Source of the DNA: Roseburia lenta
GTDB lineage: Bacteria > Bacillota > Clostridia > Lachnospirales > Lachnospiraceae
DNA: 64,000 bases
Reading direction: 5' to 3'
Assembly (NCBI RefSeq): GCF_014287435.1
Contig: NZ_JACOPG010000001.1
Span: forward strand, 62,001-126,000
The notes under the pieces are model-generated. The model saw only the letters and a list, made by a program, of their open reading frames with translations. It was not told where the DNA came from and did not search any database. Made by a program: the position numbers and the translations under genes. Positions 45,420-55,253 of this stretch are shown here, piece after piece (positions within the stretch are counted from its first letter, which is position 1; each line of letters begins with the position of its first letter).

Positions 45420-46588
45420 CAGTGGAAATAGAAAAAAGGCGTGTTTACGCCATCGTAGATTTTGATGCCTTAGATCAAAATGTGCAGGCAATGGAAGAAA
45501 AACTGCCGCAGGACGTCGGCATGATGGCTGTTATCAAGACCAATGCCTACGGGCATGGTGCTAAGGCAATTGCTAAGCATTTAGAGGACAATGACCGCAT
45601 CAGCGGTTATGCGGTTGCAACGGCAGAAGAAGCCTTGGAACTGCGAAAAGCAGGCATTGGGAAGATGATTCTGATCTTAGGCTATGTCTTTGAAAAAGAT
45701 TATGAAGATCTGATTCTGCAGGATATCCGTTTTGGGATTTACCGCAAGGATGTGGCGCAAGCCTTGGATGCGGCAGCGGAAAAATGTCATAAAAAGGCAC
45801 TGATCCACATCAAGATCGATACCGGTATGCACAGGATCGGCTATCCGGTCTGTCAGGAATCGGTAGAAGAGATCAAAGAGATTGCAGGGCTCAAACATCT
45901 TTGCCTGGAAGGTATCTTTACCCATTTTGCCCGAGCGGATGAAGCGGATAAATCTTATGCAAAAAAGGCATATAGCTTATTCAAGGATATGATAGGAGCA
46001 CTGCAAAAAGAGGACATTACGTTTCCGATATGCCATTGCTGCAACAGTGCCGCTATCTTAGAACTGCCGGGCTATCATGAAAATATGGTGCGTGCAGGCA
46101 TTACTTTATACGGTCTGTGGCCGTCAGAGGAGATGGATCATGCCTTTCCTTTGCATCCGATTTTATCTCTTTACAGTCATATCGTACACATCAAGACCCT
46201 TCCGGCGGGAAGTGCGATCAGTTATGGCGGCACCTATGTCACTGAAAGAGAAAGCCGGATCGCGACGATCCCGGTAGGATATGGCGACGGCTATCCTCGT
46301 TCTTTATCCAGCAAGGGCTATGTGCTTGTGCGCGGCAAGCCTGCACCGATCGTGGGCAGGGTCTGCATGGATCAGATGATGGTGGATGTAACGGATATCC
46401 CGGATGCAGAATATCTGGACCGCGTGACCTTGATCGGTCAGGATGGGAACGCAGTCATTTCTATGGAGACACTGGGAGAAATGTCCGGGCGTTTTAACTA
46501 TGAACTGGCATGTAATCTGGGAGACCGCATTCCACGTTTTTATCAGAAGGACGGCGCATGCGTTGACGAAATGAATTATTTTGCATAA
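45416..46588 (+). CDS. alr: alanine racemase
   Basis: Interconverts L- and D-alanine with pyridoxal phosphate, supplying D-alanine for peptidoglycan. The 390-residue protein has the PLP lysine in MAVIKTNAYGHGA (Lys41), the catalytic tyrosine in ISYGGTY, and the conserved VCMDQMMVDVTD. The ATG overlaps the nnrDE stop (ATGA), with GAAGGAAG upstream. In Bacillus, alr lies near the mazEF module; here mazF follows after 66 bp without mazE. Confidence 0.96.
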   Translation: MTVEIEKRRVYAIVDFDALDQNVQAMEEKLPQDVGMMAVIKTNAYGHGAKAIAKHLEDNDRISGYAVATAEEALELRKAGIGKMILILGYVFEKDYEDLILQDIRFGIYRKDVAQALDAAAEKCHKKALIHIKIDTGMHRIGYPVCQESVEEIKEIAGLKHLCLEGIFTHFARADEADKSYAKKAYSLFKDMIGALQKEDITFPICHCCNSAAILELPGYHENMVRAGITLYGLWPSEEMDHAFPLHPILSLYSHIVHIKTLPAGSAISYGGTYVTERESRIATIPVGYGDGYPRSLSSKGYVLVRGKPAPIVGRVCMDQMMVDVTDIPDAEYLDRVTLIGQDGNAVISMETLGEMSGRFNYELACNLGDRIPRFYQKDGACVDEMNYFA

Positions 46589-46605
46589 TCTAATATGAAT
46601 AGCTT

Positions 46606-46633
46606 TTGAAATTGTGGAAATACTATTTATAAA
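46606..46633 (+). promoter_or_regulatory. promoter of mazF
   Basis: TTGAAA (46606-46611), 16-bp spacer, TATAAA (46628-46633), ending 21 bp before the mazF ATG. It indicates that mazF is not dependent on alr transcription alone. Confidence 0.6.
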
Positions 46634-46654
46634 TTCAATTTTGGAGAGTGTAGT

Positions 46655-47002
46655 ATGACAATTAAAAGAGGCGATATTTATTATGCAGACTTGCGACCGG
46701 TCGTCGGCTCGGAACAAGGCGGGATCCGACCGGTACTGATTATTCAAAATGATGTCGGAAATATCCATTCTCCGACCGTGATCTGTGCAGCGATCACATC
46801 ACAGTTGCACAAGGCAAAATTGCCGACACACGTTTCATTGGATAGTGGTAAATATGATCTGGTCAAGGATTCGGTCGTACTGTTGGAGCAGCTTCGCACC
46901 ATCGATAAGACCAGACTTAAGGATAAGATATGTCATCTGGATAATCAGGTTTTATTTGAGATTGATAAAGCATTAGAGATCAGTCTGGAATTGCTTACAT
47001 AG
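46655..47002 (+). CDS. mazF: MazF/EndoA-type endoribonuclease toxin
   Basis: A 115-residue RNase of the MazF/PemK family that cuts mRNA at short specific sites. It opens with [20 protein letters not shown] and has [15 protein letters not shown], the CAAITSQ strand and the [11 protein letters not shown] region typical of Bacillus EndoA. GGAGAG precedes the ATG. No antitoxin gene is adjacent: the 66 bp to alr contain only a promoter, and the next gene is a membrane protein. The antitoxin may be encoded elsewhere or be lost. Confidence 0.93.
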   Translation: MTIKRGDIYYADLRPVVGSEQGGIRPVLIIQNDVGNIHSPTVICAAITSQLHKAKLPTHVSLDSGKYDLVKDSVVLLEQLRTIDKTRLKDKICHLDNQVLFEIDKALEISLELLT

Positions 47003-47051
47003 CAGTTTCAAAGATTTTCACATAAGAAAGGAAATGAGGGAATAGAATACC

Positions 47052-48350
47052 ATGGATGAAGGAGTCAGGTGTTTGATCTGCATGATCGTATTTTGCCTAT
47101 GTGCTATCATGCAGATCATCATTAGTAGTTTTAAGATCGCGATCGATCATATCAACGACAGTGATCTGGAGGAGTTACAAAAAGGGGATCCTGCCAAGGC
47201 AGGGTGCTTAGAGCGTTATCACAGTGATGATCATTTGCTGGTCATCAGCAGTTCCTTTTTGCGGATTTTTTCCGGGATCGGCATTGTAGCAAGTTCTTTT
47301 TACCTGCTTTACAATGGACTGTCGGACATTGCAGAAAATACATGGGAAAGGGTCTTATTTGCAATTCTTGTGTATGTGGTCTTTGTCGTATTATATGCGG
47401 TTTTCTTTTTTGGAACTCTTTATCGTATCAGTTCCAAAAAGCATTGTAAGATCGCACTGCGCTATCTGGGAGCCTATGAGACCTTGCGAAAAGTTTTTCG
47501 ACCTCTGATCCTTTTGTATGATCTTCTCAGCAAGAAGATCAGCGGTCTTTTTGGGGTAGATCCCAAGGAGGAAGTGGATGATGTCACGGAAGATGAGATC
47601 ATTTCCATTGTCAATGAGGGACATGAGCATGGGGTGCTGTTAGCCAGTGAAGCCGCCATGATACATAACATCTTTGAATTCGGCGACAAGGACGCCAAGG
47701 ATATCATGGTCCACCGCAGGCAGATCATTGCCCTGGATGGCGAAATGACCTTTGGCGAGGCGCTTACCTTTATGCAGGATGCACCTTTTTCCCGTTATCC
47801 GGTTTATTTGAACGATCTGGATAATATCATCGGTCTTTTACATATTAAAGATGCACTAGTCTTTGCCAAAGACCATAAGACTTACGGGCAGAAACTGCGG
47901 GATTTTGACAAACTACTGCACTCACCGGAATTTGTGCCGGAGACCCACAGTTTAAATACCTTATTTGCCAAGATGCAGTCCAAGAAAAAGCACATGATGA
48001 TCGTGGTGGATGAGTATGGGCAGACCAGCGGTATTATTTCTATGGAGGATATCTTAGAGGAGATCGTGGGCAATATCCAGGACGAACACGACAAGGAGGA
48101 AGCGTCCATCGAACAGGTCGCACCGAATTTTTACCGCATGGATGGCGGCACTTCCCTAGAAGAAGCGGCAGAGGTTCTGGGGATTACCTTCCCAGAGGAC
48201 TACGAGACCTTAAATGGTTTCTTGATCTCCCATATTGACAAGATCCCGGAGGAACATGAGACTTTTGAAGTGCAATACAAGGGCTACCGCTTCAAAGTGC
48301 TGGATGTAGAAGGAAAAATGATCCGGCAGGTACAGGTGTTTGCCATATAA
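47052..48350 (+). CDS. HlyC/CorC-type (CNNM) membrane protein with CBS domains
   Basis: A 432-residue protein with the usual order: an N-terminal DUF21 membrane domain (three to four spans in residues 1-140), a CBS pair (about 205-340, including DIMVHRRQI and QTSGIISMEDILEEIVG), and a C-terminal transporter-associated domain. These proteins are linked to magnesium or cobalt efflux; some were named hemolysins. The DUF21 part is less conserved than usual and its first span lies at the very N-terminus. GAAAGGAAATGAGGG precedes the ATG. Confidence 0.88.
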   Translation: MDEGVRCLICMIVFCLCAIMQIIISSFKIAIDHINDSDLEELQKGDPAKAGCLERYHSDDHLLVISSSFLRIFSGIGIVASSFYLLYNGLSDIAENTWERVLFAILVYVVFVVLYAVFFFGTLYRISSKKHCKIALRYLGAYETLRKVFRPLILLYDLLSKKISGLFGVDPKEEVDDVTEDEIISIVNEGHEHGVLLASEAAMIHNIFEFGDKDAKDIMVHRRQIIALDGEMTFGEALTFMQDAPFSRYPVYLNDLDNIIGLLHIKDALVFAKDHKTYGQKLRDFDKLLHSPEFVPETHSLNTLFAKMQSKKKHMMIVVDEYGQTSGIISMEDILEEIVGNIQDEHDKEEASIEQVAPNFYRMDGGTSLEEAAEVLGITFPEDYETLNGFLISHIDKIPEEHETFEVQYKGYRFKVLDVEGKMIRQVQVFAI

Positions 48351-48368
48351 AACAAAAAATGATACACT
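48340..48368 (+). promoter_or_regulatory. promoter of the YebC family gene
   Basis: TTGCCA (48340-48345), 17-bp spacer, TACACT (48363-48368). The -35 overlaps the end of the preceding gene. Confidence 0.6.
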
Positions 48369-48403
48369 GGATAAGAATACTTTAGAAAAGAGGATATAAT
48401 TTT

Positions 48404-49132
48404 ATGTCAGGACATTCAAAATTTGCTAACATTAAGCATAAGAAAGAGAAAAATGATGCTGCAAAGGGTAAGGTATTTACCATTATCGGACGTGAGATCG
48501 CAGTAGCGGTCAAGGAAGGCGGACCGGATCCTGACAATAACAGCAGACTTCGTGATGTTATTGCCAAGGCAAAGGCCAACAATATGCCAAACGATACCAT
48601 TGAAAGAGGTATCAAGAAAGCTGCCGGTGATGCAAATGCAGTCAATTATGAATCGGTTACATATGAAGGCTATGGACCAAACGGTACAGCCATCATCGTT
48701 GATGCTTTGACCGATAACAAGAATCGTACCGCTGCCAATGTGCGCAGCGCTTTCACCAAGGGCAAGGGCAGTCTTGGAACCCAGGGCTGTGTATCTTACA
48801 TGTTTGATAAAAAGGGACAGATCATCATTGACAAGGAAGAGTGTGATCTGGATGCAGATGATCTGATGATGATGGCACTGGATGCAGGTGCAGAGGATTT
48901 CACAGAGGAAGAAGATTCCTTCATCGTGCTGACAGATCCGGATGATTTTTCTGTTGTCCGTGAAGCATTGGAGCAGGAGAAGATCGCTATGGCAGATGCA
49001 CAGGTGACCATGATCCCGCAGACCTATGTAGAACTTACAGATGAGCAGGATCTTTACAACATCAACAAGATCTTATCTTTGCTGGATGAAGATGATGACG
49101 TTCAAGAAGTATATCATAACTGGGACGAGTAG
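48404..49132 (+). CDS. YebC/PmpR/TACO1 family protein
   Basis: A 242-residue conserved cytoplasmic protein. It starts [20 protein letters not shown] and has [18 protein letters not shown], both diagnostic. The family was long called a transcriptional regulator, and recent work links it to translation of difficult motifs. The local setting does not favour either role. A ribosome site (GAGGA) precedes the ATG. Confidence 0.95.
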   Translation: MSGHSKFANIKHKKEKNDAAKGKVFTIIGREIAVAVKEGGPDPDNNSRLRDVIAKAKANNMPNDTIERGIKKAAGDANAVNYESVTYEGYGPNGTAIIVDALTDNKNRTAANVRSAFTKGKGSLGTQGCVSYMFDKKGQIIIDKEECDLDADDLMMMALDAGAEDFTEEEDSFIVLTDPDDFSVVREALEQEKIAMADAQVTMIPQTYVELTDEQDLYNINKILSLLDEDDDVQEVYHNWDE

Positions 49133-49159
49133 TATTTTGATTCATTAGGAGGGGTTACT

Positions 49160-50614
49160 ATGAAGAAAGTACTTTTTGCGGCAAGCGAGTGTGTGCCATT
49201 TGTCAAGACCGGGGGATTGGCTGACGTGGTAGGAGCCTTGCCAAAAGAATTTGACAGATCAGAATGGGATATCCGTGTGGTCCTGCCGGACTATACCTGT
49301 ATCCCGCCACAATACCGTGATTCCTTTCAGTATGTGTGTCATTTCCAGATGGGGATGGGATCTTATATCGGCGAGCGCTATGTAGGCGTCATGCAGTATG
49401 AGTATCAGGGAATCACATACTATTTTATCGATAATCTGGAGTACTTTGAGTGCTTTTATCCTTATGGGGATACGCGCTACGATATCGAGAAATTTATTTT
49501 CTTTGACAAGGCAGTACTTTCCATGTTACCGCTCATTGACTTTCAGCCGGATATCATCCACTGCCATGATTGGCAGACAGGATTGATCCCTGTTTATTTA
49601 AAGACAGAATTTGCCGGTAATCCTTTCTTCTGGGGCATGAAGTCAGTCATGACTATACATAACCTCAAGTTCCAGGGTGTCTGGGATATCGAGACCATTC
49701 AGGGGATCTCCGGTCTGCCGATGGAACTCTTTACACCGGACAAATTGGAGTTCAAAAAGGGTGCCAATATGTTAAAGGGCGGTCTGGTCTATGCAGACTA
49801 TATTACGACCGTCAGTGATACCTATGCAGGGGAGATCCAGACCCCTTATTATGGCGAGGGCTTGGACGGACTTCTGTCAGCCAGACATTTTGACATGCGC
49901 GGTATCGTCAATGGTATTGACTATGCTATGTATGATCCGGCAAAGGATGATTTGATCTTCAAAAATTACAGTGCATCCAATTTTAGAACAAACAAAAAGG
50001 TCAACAAGGAGAAGTTACAGGAGTTGCTTGGGCTTGTCGTAGACAAGAAAAAGTACATGATCGGGCTGATCTCACGTCTGACAGACCAAAAGGGACTGGA
50101 TCTGGTCAATTACTGTATCGAGCGTCTGGTGGATGACAACACCCAACTGGTCGTAATCGGTACCGGCGAAGCCCAGTACGAGAATATGTTCCGTCACTTT
50201 GCATGGAAATACCCGGATCGAATATCCGCAAACATCTGTTATTCCGAGGATCTGGCTCACAAGTTATACGCAGCGGCAGATGCCTTTTTGATGCCGTCGC
50301 GCTTTGAACCGTGTGGTCTGACCCAGTTGATCTCTTTCCGCTATGGTACCGTGCCGATCGTGCGCGAGACAGGCGGCTTAAAGGATACGGTCATCCCTTA
50401 CAATGAATATGAGCATACCGGGGATGGTTTCTCCTTTGCCAATTATAATGGGGATGAACTTTTGAACACTGTCAATTATTCCAAGTATGTTTTCTTTGAA
50501 AAGAAGGCAGAGTGGAACAAGATGGTAGACCGTGGCATGCAAAAAGATTATTCATGGAAAAACTCTAAAGCCAATTATGAGGGACTTTACTCCTATCTGA
50601 TGGGCGAGTCGTAA
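49160..50614 (+). CDS. glgA: glycogen synthase (ADP-glucose type, GT5)
   Basis: Extends alpha-1,4-glucan from ADP-glucose. The 484-residue GT5 protein has the substrate loop KTGGLADVVGALPKEF at residues 16-31, IHCHDWQTGLIPVY, the RLTDQKG region, and the C-terminal PSRFEPCGLTQL catalytic segment. Length fits the family. AGGAGG precedes the ATG. No glgB, glgC or glgP gene is nearby, so it is separated from the other glycogen genes. Confidence 0.96.
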   Translation: MKKVLFAASECVPFVKTGGLADVVGALPKEFDRSEWDIRVVLPDYTCIPPQYRDSFQYVCHFQMGMGSYIGERYVGVMQYEYQGITYYFIDNLEYFECFYPYGDTRYDIEKFIFFDKAVLSMLPLIDFQPDIIHCHDWQTGLIPVYLKTEFAGNPFFWGMKSVMTIHNLKFQGVWDIETIQGISGLPMELFTPDKLEFKKGANMLKGGLVYADYITTVSDTYAGEIQTPYYGEGLDGLLSARHFDMRGIVNGIDYAMYDPAKDDLIFKNYSASNFRTNKKVNKEKLQELLGLVVDKKKYMIGLISRLTDQKGLDLVNYCIERLVDDNTQLVVIGTGEAQYENMFRHFAWKYPDRISANICYSEDLAHKLYAAADAFLMPSRFEPCGLTQLISFRYGTVPIVRETGGLKDTVIPYNEYEHTGDGFSFANYNGDELLNTVNYSKYVFFEKKAEWNKMVDRGMQKDYSWKNSKANYEGLYSYLMGES

Positions 50615-50620
50615 TAGATA

Positions 50621-50666
50621 CAAAAAGATGCGTCAGTTCTTAGGAACGGGCGCTTTTTGTATTTTT
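50621..50666 (+). terminator. glgA terminator
   Basis: CAAAAAG pairs with CTTTTTG, and inside it GTTC with GAAC, with an imperfect middle; a T run follows at 50661-50666. Confidence 0.6.
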
Positions 50667-50709
50667 TCATATTCTTTGATGCACACTAAAAAGAAAAAGG
50701 AAGATTAAA

Positions 50710-51372
50710 ATGGATAGTGTGAAGGAATATGGACAGGAAGTCATTACAACAGAAAAGGGACACAGGATCGGAATTGTGACCATCATAGGCGAGATCGAAG
50801 GACACACGCTTCTGGCTGCAAATGCTAAGACAACTAAATATGAACATATGATACCGCTTCTGATCGGCATGGAAAATGATGCCTCTGTAGACGGCATTCT
50901 TTTTGTCTTAAATACCATTGGCGGGGATGTGGAGTGCGGTCTGGCGATGGCAGAATTGATTGCTGCCATACAAAAGCCAACGATCTCTCTTGTGATCGGC
51001 GGCAGCCATTCCATCGGCATCCCACTGGCAGTCGCAACGGATTGTTCTTTTATCGTGCCGTCCGCGACTATGCTGGCACATCCGGTACGGATGAGTGGAA
51101 CCGTACTGGGAGCACCCCAGACCTATTATCAATTCAACCAGATGCAGGAGCGGATCATTGGTTTTATCTGTAGGCATGCGGCGATCAAAAAGACACGTCT
51201 GGAAGAACTCATGCTTGCTAAAGATACCATGGCAAAGGATCTGGGAACTATTCTGGTAGGCGAAGAAGCAGTCAATGAAGGTTTGATCTCTCATGTGGGC
51301 AGTCTGGGGGATGCCATGCTGACCTTGGAAAGAATGATAGCAGGCAAAAAGACGGTGCAAAAAGGCGTGTAA
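50710..51372 (+). CDS. tepA: ClpP-like protease TepA
   Basis: A 220-residue ClpP-fold serine protease of the TepA/YmfB group, linked in Bacillus to protein export and to small acid-soluble spore protein degradation. The fold shows FVLNTIGGDVECGLAMAE, the nucleophile in GGSHSIGIPLA (Ser101) and the histidine in MLAHPVRM (His124). It has no ClpP-like leader. It lies two genes from ftsK, as tepA does near spoIIIE in Bacillus. AAAAGGAAG precedes the ATG. Confidence 0.85.
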   Translation: MDSVKEYGQEVITTEKGHRIGIVTIIGEIEGHTLLAANAKTTKYEHMIPLLIGMENDASVDGILFVLNTIGGDVECGLAMAELIAAIQKPTISLVIGGSHSIGIPLAVATDCSFIVPSATMLAHPVRMSGTVLGAPQTYYQFNQMQERIIGFICRHAAIKKTRLEELMLAKDTMAKDLGTILVGEEAVNEGLISHVGSLGDAMLTLERMIAGKKTVQKGV

Positions 51373-51389
51373 TCTGTAGAAAAGTAATA

Positions 51390-51418
51390 ATGACAGCTTC
51401 TGGAAAATATGGTAATAT
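51390..51418 (+). promoter_or_regulatory. promoter of uppP
   Basis: ATGACA (51390-51395), 17-bp spacer, TAATAT (51413-51418), 37 bp before the ATG. Confidence 0.55.
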
Positions 51419-51454
51419 TAAAAAGTTGGTAAAATCACATATATGGAGGTCATT

Positions 51455-52327
51455 ATGTCATTATTGCAATCTATTTTCATGGGGCTGATTCAAGGATTAA
51501 CGGAGTTCCTGCCGGTCAGCAGTTCCGGGCATCTTGCACTTTTTAAGGCATTATTTCATGTGCAGACAGATACCGGGATTATGTTTGACGTTTTACTGCA
51601 TTTAGGGACTCTGGTTGCTATTTTTGCTGTTTACTATAAAGATATCTGGGAGTTGATCTGTGAGGGCGTATCTATTGTGATCGACTTTCTTGCCAATGTT
51701 GGCATCGCGATCGGCAATCTTTCTTCTTCCAGGAAAAAGAAGTACCGCAAGATGGTGGATACACCGTATCGCCGCTTTGTTATGTTGATCATTGTCTCGA
51801 CTATCCCTACCGGTATCATGGGTGTTCTGGGACAGAACCTGATCGAAGCAGCATCTGCGACGGTATTGGTTCCGGGCATCTGTCTGATCATCACAAGTAT
51901 TTTGCTCTTTATTTCCGATCGTGTGAAAACCGGTAAAAAGACCGAAGAAAACGCAAGTTATGGCAATGCGGTTGTGATCGGCGTATGTCAGGGCTTTGCT
52001 ACACTTCCGGGCTTATCCCGCTCAGGAACAACGATCACGGCATGTCTTTTGAGCGGCTTCGATCGCACTTTCGCAGTAAAATACTCCTTTATCATGTCCA
52101 TTCCGGCAGTGCTTGGGGCAGCCGTTTTGGAACTGAAGGATTTGAGTCTTGCAACAACAGCATCTTCTGAGATCGTCAATTATGTTGTCGGTATGGTGGT
52201 TGCCGCTGTCGTAGGATATATTTGTATCAAGACCATGCTTCTTGTTGTCCGCAAGAAGAAATTTACCATCTTTTCTGTATATTGCATGATCGTTGGTGTG
52301 ATTGCAGTGATCGTAGGATGTATGTGA
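51455..52327 (+). CDS. uppP: undecaprenyl-diphosphate phosphatase (BacA type)
   Basis: Recycles the lipid carrier of cell-wall synthesis by removing a phosphate from undecaprenyl diphosphate; extra copies give bacitracin tolerance. The 290-residue membrane protein has about eight spans, the N-terminal motif TEFLPVSSSGHL and the second active-site segment PGLSRSGTT. The ATG at 51455 is chosen because GGAGGT lies 4 bp upstream; an earlier in-frame ATG would overlap it. ftsK follows after 26 bp. Confidence 0.94.
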   Translation: MSLLQSIFMGLIQGLTEFLPVSSSGHLALFKALFHVQTDTGIMFDVLLHLGTLVAIFAVYYKDIWELICEGVSIVIDFLANVGIAIGNLSSSRKKKYRKMVDTPYRRFVMLIIVSTIPTGIMGVLGQNLIEAASATVLVPGICLIITSILLFISDRVKTGKKTEENASYGNAVVIGVCQGFATLPGLSRSGTTITACLLSGFDRTFAVKYSFIMSIPAVLGAAVLELKDLSLATTASSEIVNYVVGMVVAAVVGYICIKTMLLVVRKKKFTIFSVYCMIVGVIAVIVGCM

Positions 52328-52353
52328 TTATAAGATTAGGGGATTCGTAAATT

Positions 52354-55200
52354 ATGGCTAATAAAACGACAAGTGCAAAACGGAATACGACCAAGACTTC
52401 CGCAAGCAAAAAGTCTACAGCCACAAAGAAACAGACGACGAAAAAGGGGACAAAACCGAAAACAACTGCCAAAAATGTCACAGTCGAGGCGGAAGTGGTC
52501 GATGTTGCAAAGGCAGAAGCCATCAAAGAGATCTTTTTGTGGATCTTCCTTGCGGTCTGTGTTCTCTTGTTTTTGAGTAATCTGGGGATCGGTGGGATCG
52601 TAGGTAATGCTGTCAGTAGTTTCTTCTTTGGCATTTTCGGCTTGGTTGCCTATCTGTTTCCCATCCTGCTTCTGGTGGCTACTTTCTTTGGCATTTCCAA
52701 TCAGGGAAACCGGATCGCCACGATCAAACTGATCGCCGGTGGCGTGCTTACGGTTTTTCTTAGTGTTTTGGTGGAATTGTTTGCCCACGGGGATGCTCCT
52801 TATGCAGCCATGCGTGCTTTTTACTATGGACGAGAGAGCAAGGCTGGCGGCGGGCTTTTGGGAGGAATGATTGCATCCGGGCTGGTGGAAGGTTTTGGGC
52901 TGATCAGTGCTTATGTGCTTACCTTTGTCATCATGATCGTTTGCCTGATTCTCATTACGGAACGCTCTTTGCTACAGCAGGCAGGCAGTCGCAGACGTAG
53001 AAAGAAAAGACGCTATGCAGATCCAAATGAAGACCGCGAGGCAAGACTGGCAAGGATCCGGGCCGATAAGAAACGGCAGGCGGCTGCCGGTCAGGTAGAT
53101 GAAAACGCGCCGCGCAGAGATCGGAAGATCTCAGGTGTGGCATTTGATACCAAGATGGAACCGGAGATCCAGGCGGTGCAGGCATCCTCGGATGAGGTGG
53201 AACAGGTACATATGGCACCGCAAAAGGATGTCGAGGTTAAGAATGTTAAGCGTGTGCCTTTATCTTCCAAGTGCACCGGATCTGCGTCTGTCATTGGGCT
53301 GGATGAGGAAAAGCCGGTAGAAACTGTTAAGGCAGAATCGGTACGTCCAAGCCGACGCATTAAGTTATCGACCCCACCTGTCGCCAATGTGACCACGGAA
53401 GCGCCTAAGGCAGAAAATGATCCGGTAAGACCGACTTCTCCGGTACAGCCACAAAGGCAGGCAGTTATGCCTTCTACGCCGGAATTTGTCAGGGCTGAGG
53501 AAAAGGAGACGGCAGCACCCACAGCGGCTGAGGCTGTGGCACCCCCGGAAAAACGTCCACGCAAGACAGCGGCAAGCATGCAGGAGACCCGAAAGAGTGC
53601 AGATCAGGTGGCAGATGAGATCGCCAAGAGCAAGCAGGAGACAAAGCCGGCGGCAGCCTATAAATTTCCAACCCTGTCACTTTTGAAAAAGAAGGCGGCG
53701 AGCGGAAACGGAAATTCCAAGGCAGAATTGGAAGCCACGGCAGACAAACTGGAACAGACCCTCCGCAATTTTGGCATCAATGTAGAGGTGACAGATGTCA
53801 CCTGTGGACCGACGGTTACCCGTTATGAGTTGCAGCCGGAAGTGGGTGTACGCGTCAACCGTATCACCAATCTGGCAGACGACATCAAGTTGAATCTGGC
53901 GGTTACGGATATCCGTATCGAAGCGCCGATCCCGGGAAAGGCAGCCGTTGGTATCGAAGTGCCAAACAAAAATAAAGTCATGGTATCCTTTGAGGAAATG
54001 GCTTCCTCCGCAGAATTTAAAAAGGCAGAGTCCAAGGTGACTTTCTGTGCAGGGCGGGATATTGCGGGCAATGTCATTACGGCAAATATTGCCAAGATGC
54101 CCCACCTTTTGATCGCCGGTACGACAGGTTCCGGTAAATCCGTCTGCATCAATACGATCATCATGAGTATCTTATATAAGGCAAGACCGGACGAGGTCAA
54201 GTTTATCATGATCGATCCAAAGGTCGTTGAACTTAGTATTTACAATGGCATACCCCATCTGTTGATCCCGGTCGTTACCGATCCCAAAAAGGCGGCTGGG
54301 GCATTGCACTGGGCGGTTACGGAAATGGATGACCGCTATCAGAAATTTGCGGATGCCAGTGTGCGTGACATCAAATCTTACAATAAAAAACTGGAAGAAC
54401 ATAATTATCAGTTACCGATCAATTCCAATGGAGAATTGGGTACCTTTGAAAAGATGCCGGAAATGGTCGTGATCGTAGACGAGTTGGCAGACCTTATGAT
54501 GGTTGCCGCCAAGGAAGTCGAGGAATCCATCTGTCGTCTGGCACAAAAGGCCAGAGCCGCCGGTATTTATTTGATCTTAGCAACCCAGCGACCATCTGTT
54601 GATGTCGTGACCGGTCTGATCAAGGCGAATATGCCGTCCCGTATCGCATTTGCGGTCAACAGTGGTGTGGATTCCAGAACCATTCTGGATATGTTCGGGG
54701 CTGAAAAACTCTTAGGAAACGGAGATATGCTTTATTATCCACAGGGCTATACCAAGCCGCTGCGTGTGCAGGGTGCCTTTGTCTCAGATGAGGAAGTGCA
54801 GGATGTAGTCGACTATATCAAGGGTAACAATGAAGAGGCTTCCTATGATGAAAATGTGACCAAGCATATTGAGTCCGGCGCGGACGGCAGTGATGGTGCT
54901 ACCGCTATCGGAGGCGGCAGTGGTTTTGAAGATACGAGGGATTCCTATTTCGCAGAGGCAGGTCGTCTGATCGTATCCAAGGAAAAGGGCTCCATCGGCA
55001 TGTTACAGCGCAACTTCAAGATCGGCTTTAACAGAGCAGCCCGCATTATGGATCAGTTGGAGGAGGCCGGAGTCGTGGGACCGGAAATGGGAACCAAACC
55101 TAGAACGGTACATATGACACCGACCCAGTTTGAGCAATTCTTAAATCCATCAGCAGTTTCAGCGGTGGAAGAGGAATATCCGGTCAGCGATGACTTTTAG
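52354..55200 (+). CDS. ftsK: DNA translocase FtsK/SpoIIIE
   Basis: A 948-residue septal DNA pump. A basic Lys/Thr-rich start (residues 1-45) leads to four or five membrane spans (about 55-205), then a long low-complexity linker rich in Ala, Pro, Glu and Lys (210-450). The motor has Walker A IAGTTGSGKSVC near residues 587-598 and Walker B VVIVDELADLMM, and a C-terminal winged-helix gamma domain with GSIGMLQRNFKIGFNRAARI for DNA orientation. In a sporulating cell it may act as SpoIIIE. The ribosome site is weak (GGGGATTCG). Confidence 0.96.
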   Translation: MANKTTSAKRNTTKTSASKKSTATKKQTTKKGTKPKTTAKNVTVEAEVVDVAKAEAIKEIFLWIFLAVCVLLFLSNLGIGGIVGNAVSSFFFGIFGLVAYLFPILLLVATFFGISNQGNRIATIKLIAGGVLTVFLSVLVELFAHGDAPYAAMRAFYYGRESKAGGGLLGGMIASGLVEGFGLISAYVLTFVIMIVCLILITERSLLQQAGSRRRRKKRRYADPNEDREARLARIRADKKRQAAAGQVDENAPRRDRKISGVAFDTKMEPEIQAVQASSDEVEQVHMAPQKDVEVKNVKRVPLSSKCTGSASVIGLDEEKPVETVKAESVRPSRRIKLSTPPVANVTTEAPKAENDPVRPTSPVQPQRQAVMPSTPEFVRAEEKETAAPTAAEAVAPPEKRPRKTAASMQETRKSADQVADEIAKSKQETKPAAAYKFPTLSLLKKKAASGNGNSKAELEATADKLEQTLRNFGINVEVTDVTCGPTVTRYELQPEVGVRVNRITNLADDIKLNLAVTDIRIEAPIPGKAAVGIEVPNKNKVMVSFEEMASSAEFKKAESKVTFCAGRDIAGNVITANIAKMPHLLIAGTTGSGKSVCINTIIMSILYKARPDEVKFIMIDPKVVELSIYNGIPHLLIPVVTDPKKAAGALHWAVTEMDDRYQKFADASVRDIKSYNKKLEEHNYQLPINSNGELGTFEKMPEMVVIVDELADLMMVAAKEVEESICRLAQKARAAGIYLILATQRPSVDVVTGLIKANMPSRIAFAVNSGVDSRTILDMFGAEKLLGNGDMLYYPQGYTKPLRVQGAFVSDEEVQDVVDYIKGNNEEASYDENVTKHIESGADGSDGATAIGGGSGFEDTRDSYFAEAGRLIVSKEKGSIGMLQRNFKIGFNRAARIMDQLEEAGVVGPEMGTKPRTVHMTPTQFEQFLNPSAVSAVEEEYPVSDDF

Positions 55201-55253
55201 GATAGAGGTTACTAGAGACCAGACAACATTTTACTTATGTAAGGAGAGAGAAC

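Noticed and set aside
46589..46654. Possible mazE antitoxin between alr and mazF
   Set aside because: The 66 bp contain no reading frame with a start and ribosome site; only a promoter is visible.
53091..53579. 162-residue minus-strand frame opposite ftsK
   Set aside because: It mirrors the low-complexity linker of FtsK, giving Ser/Ala/Gly-rich sequence with no domain.
55201..55253. THF riboswitch in front of fhs
   Set aside because: Only 53 bp separate ftsK and fhs, and no pseudoknot-forming pairing was seen.
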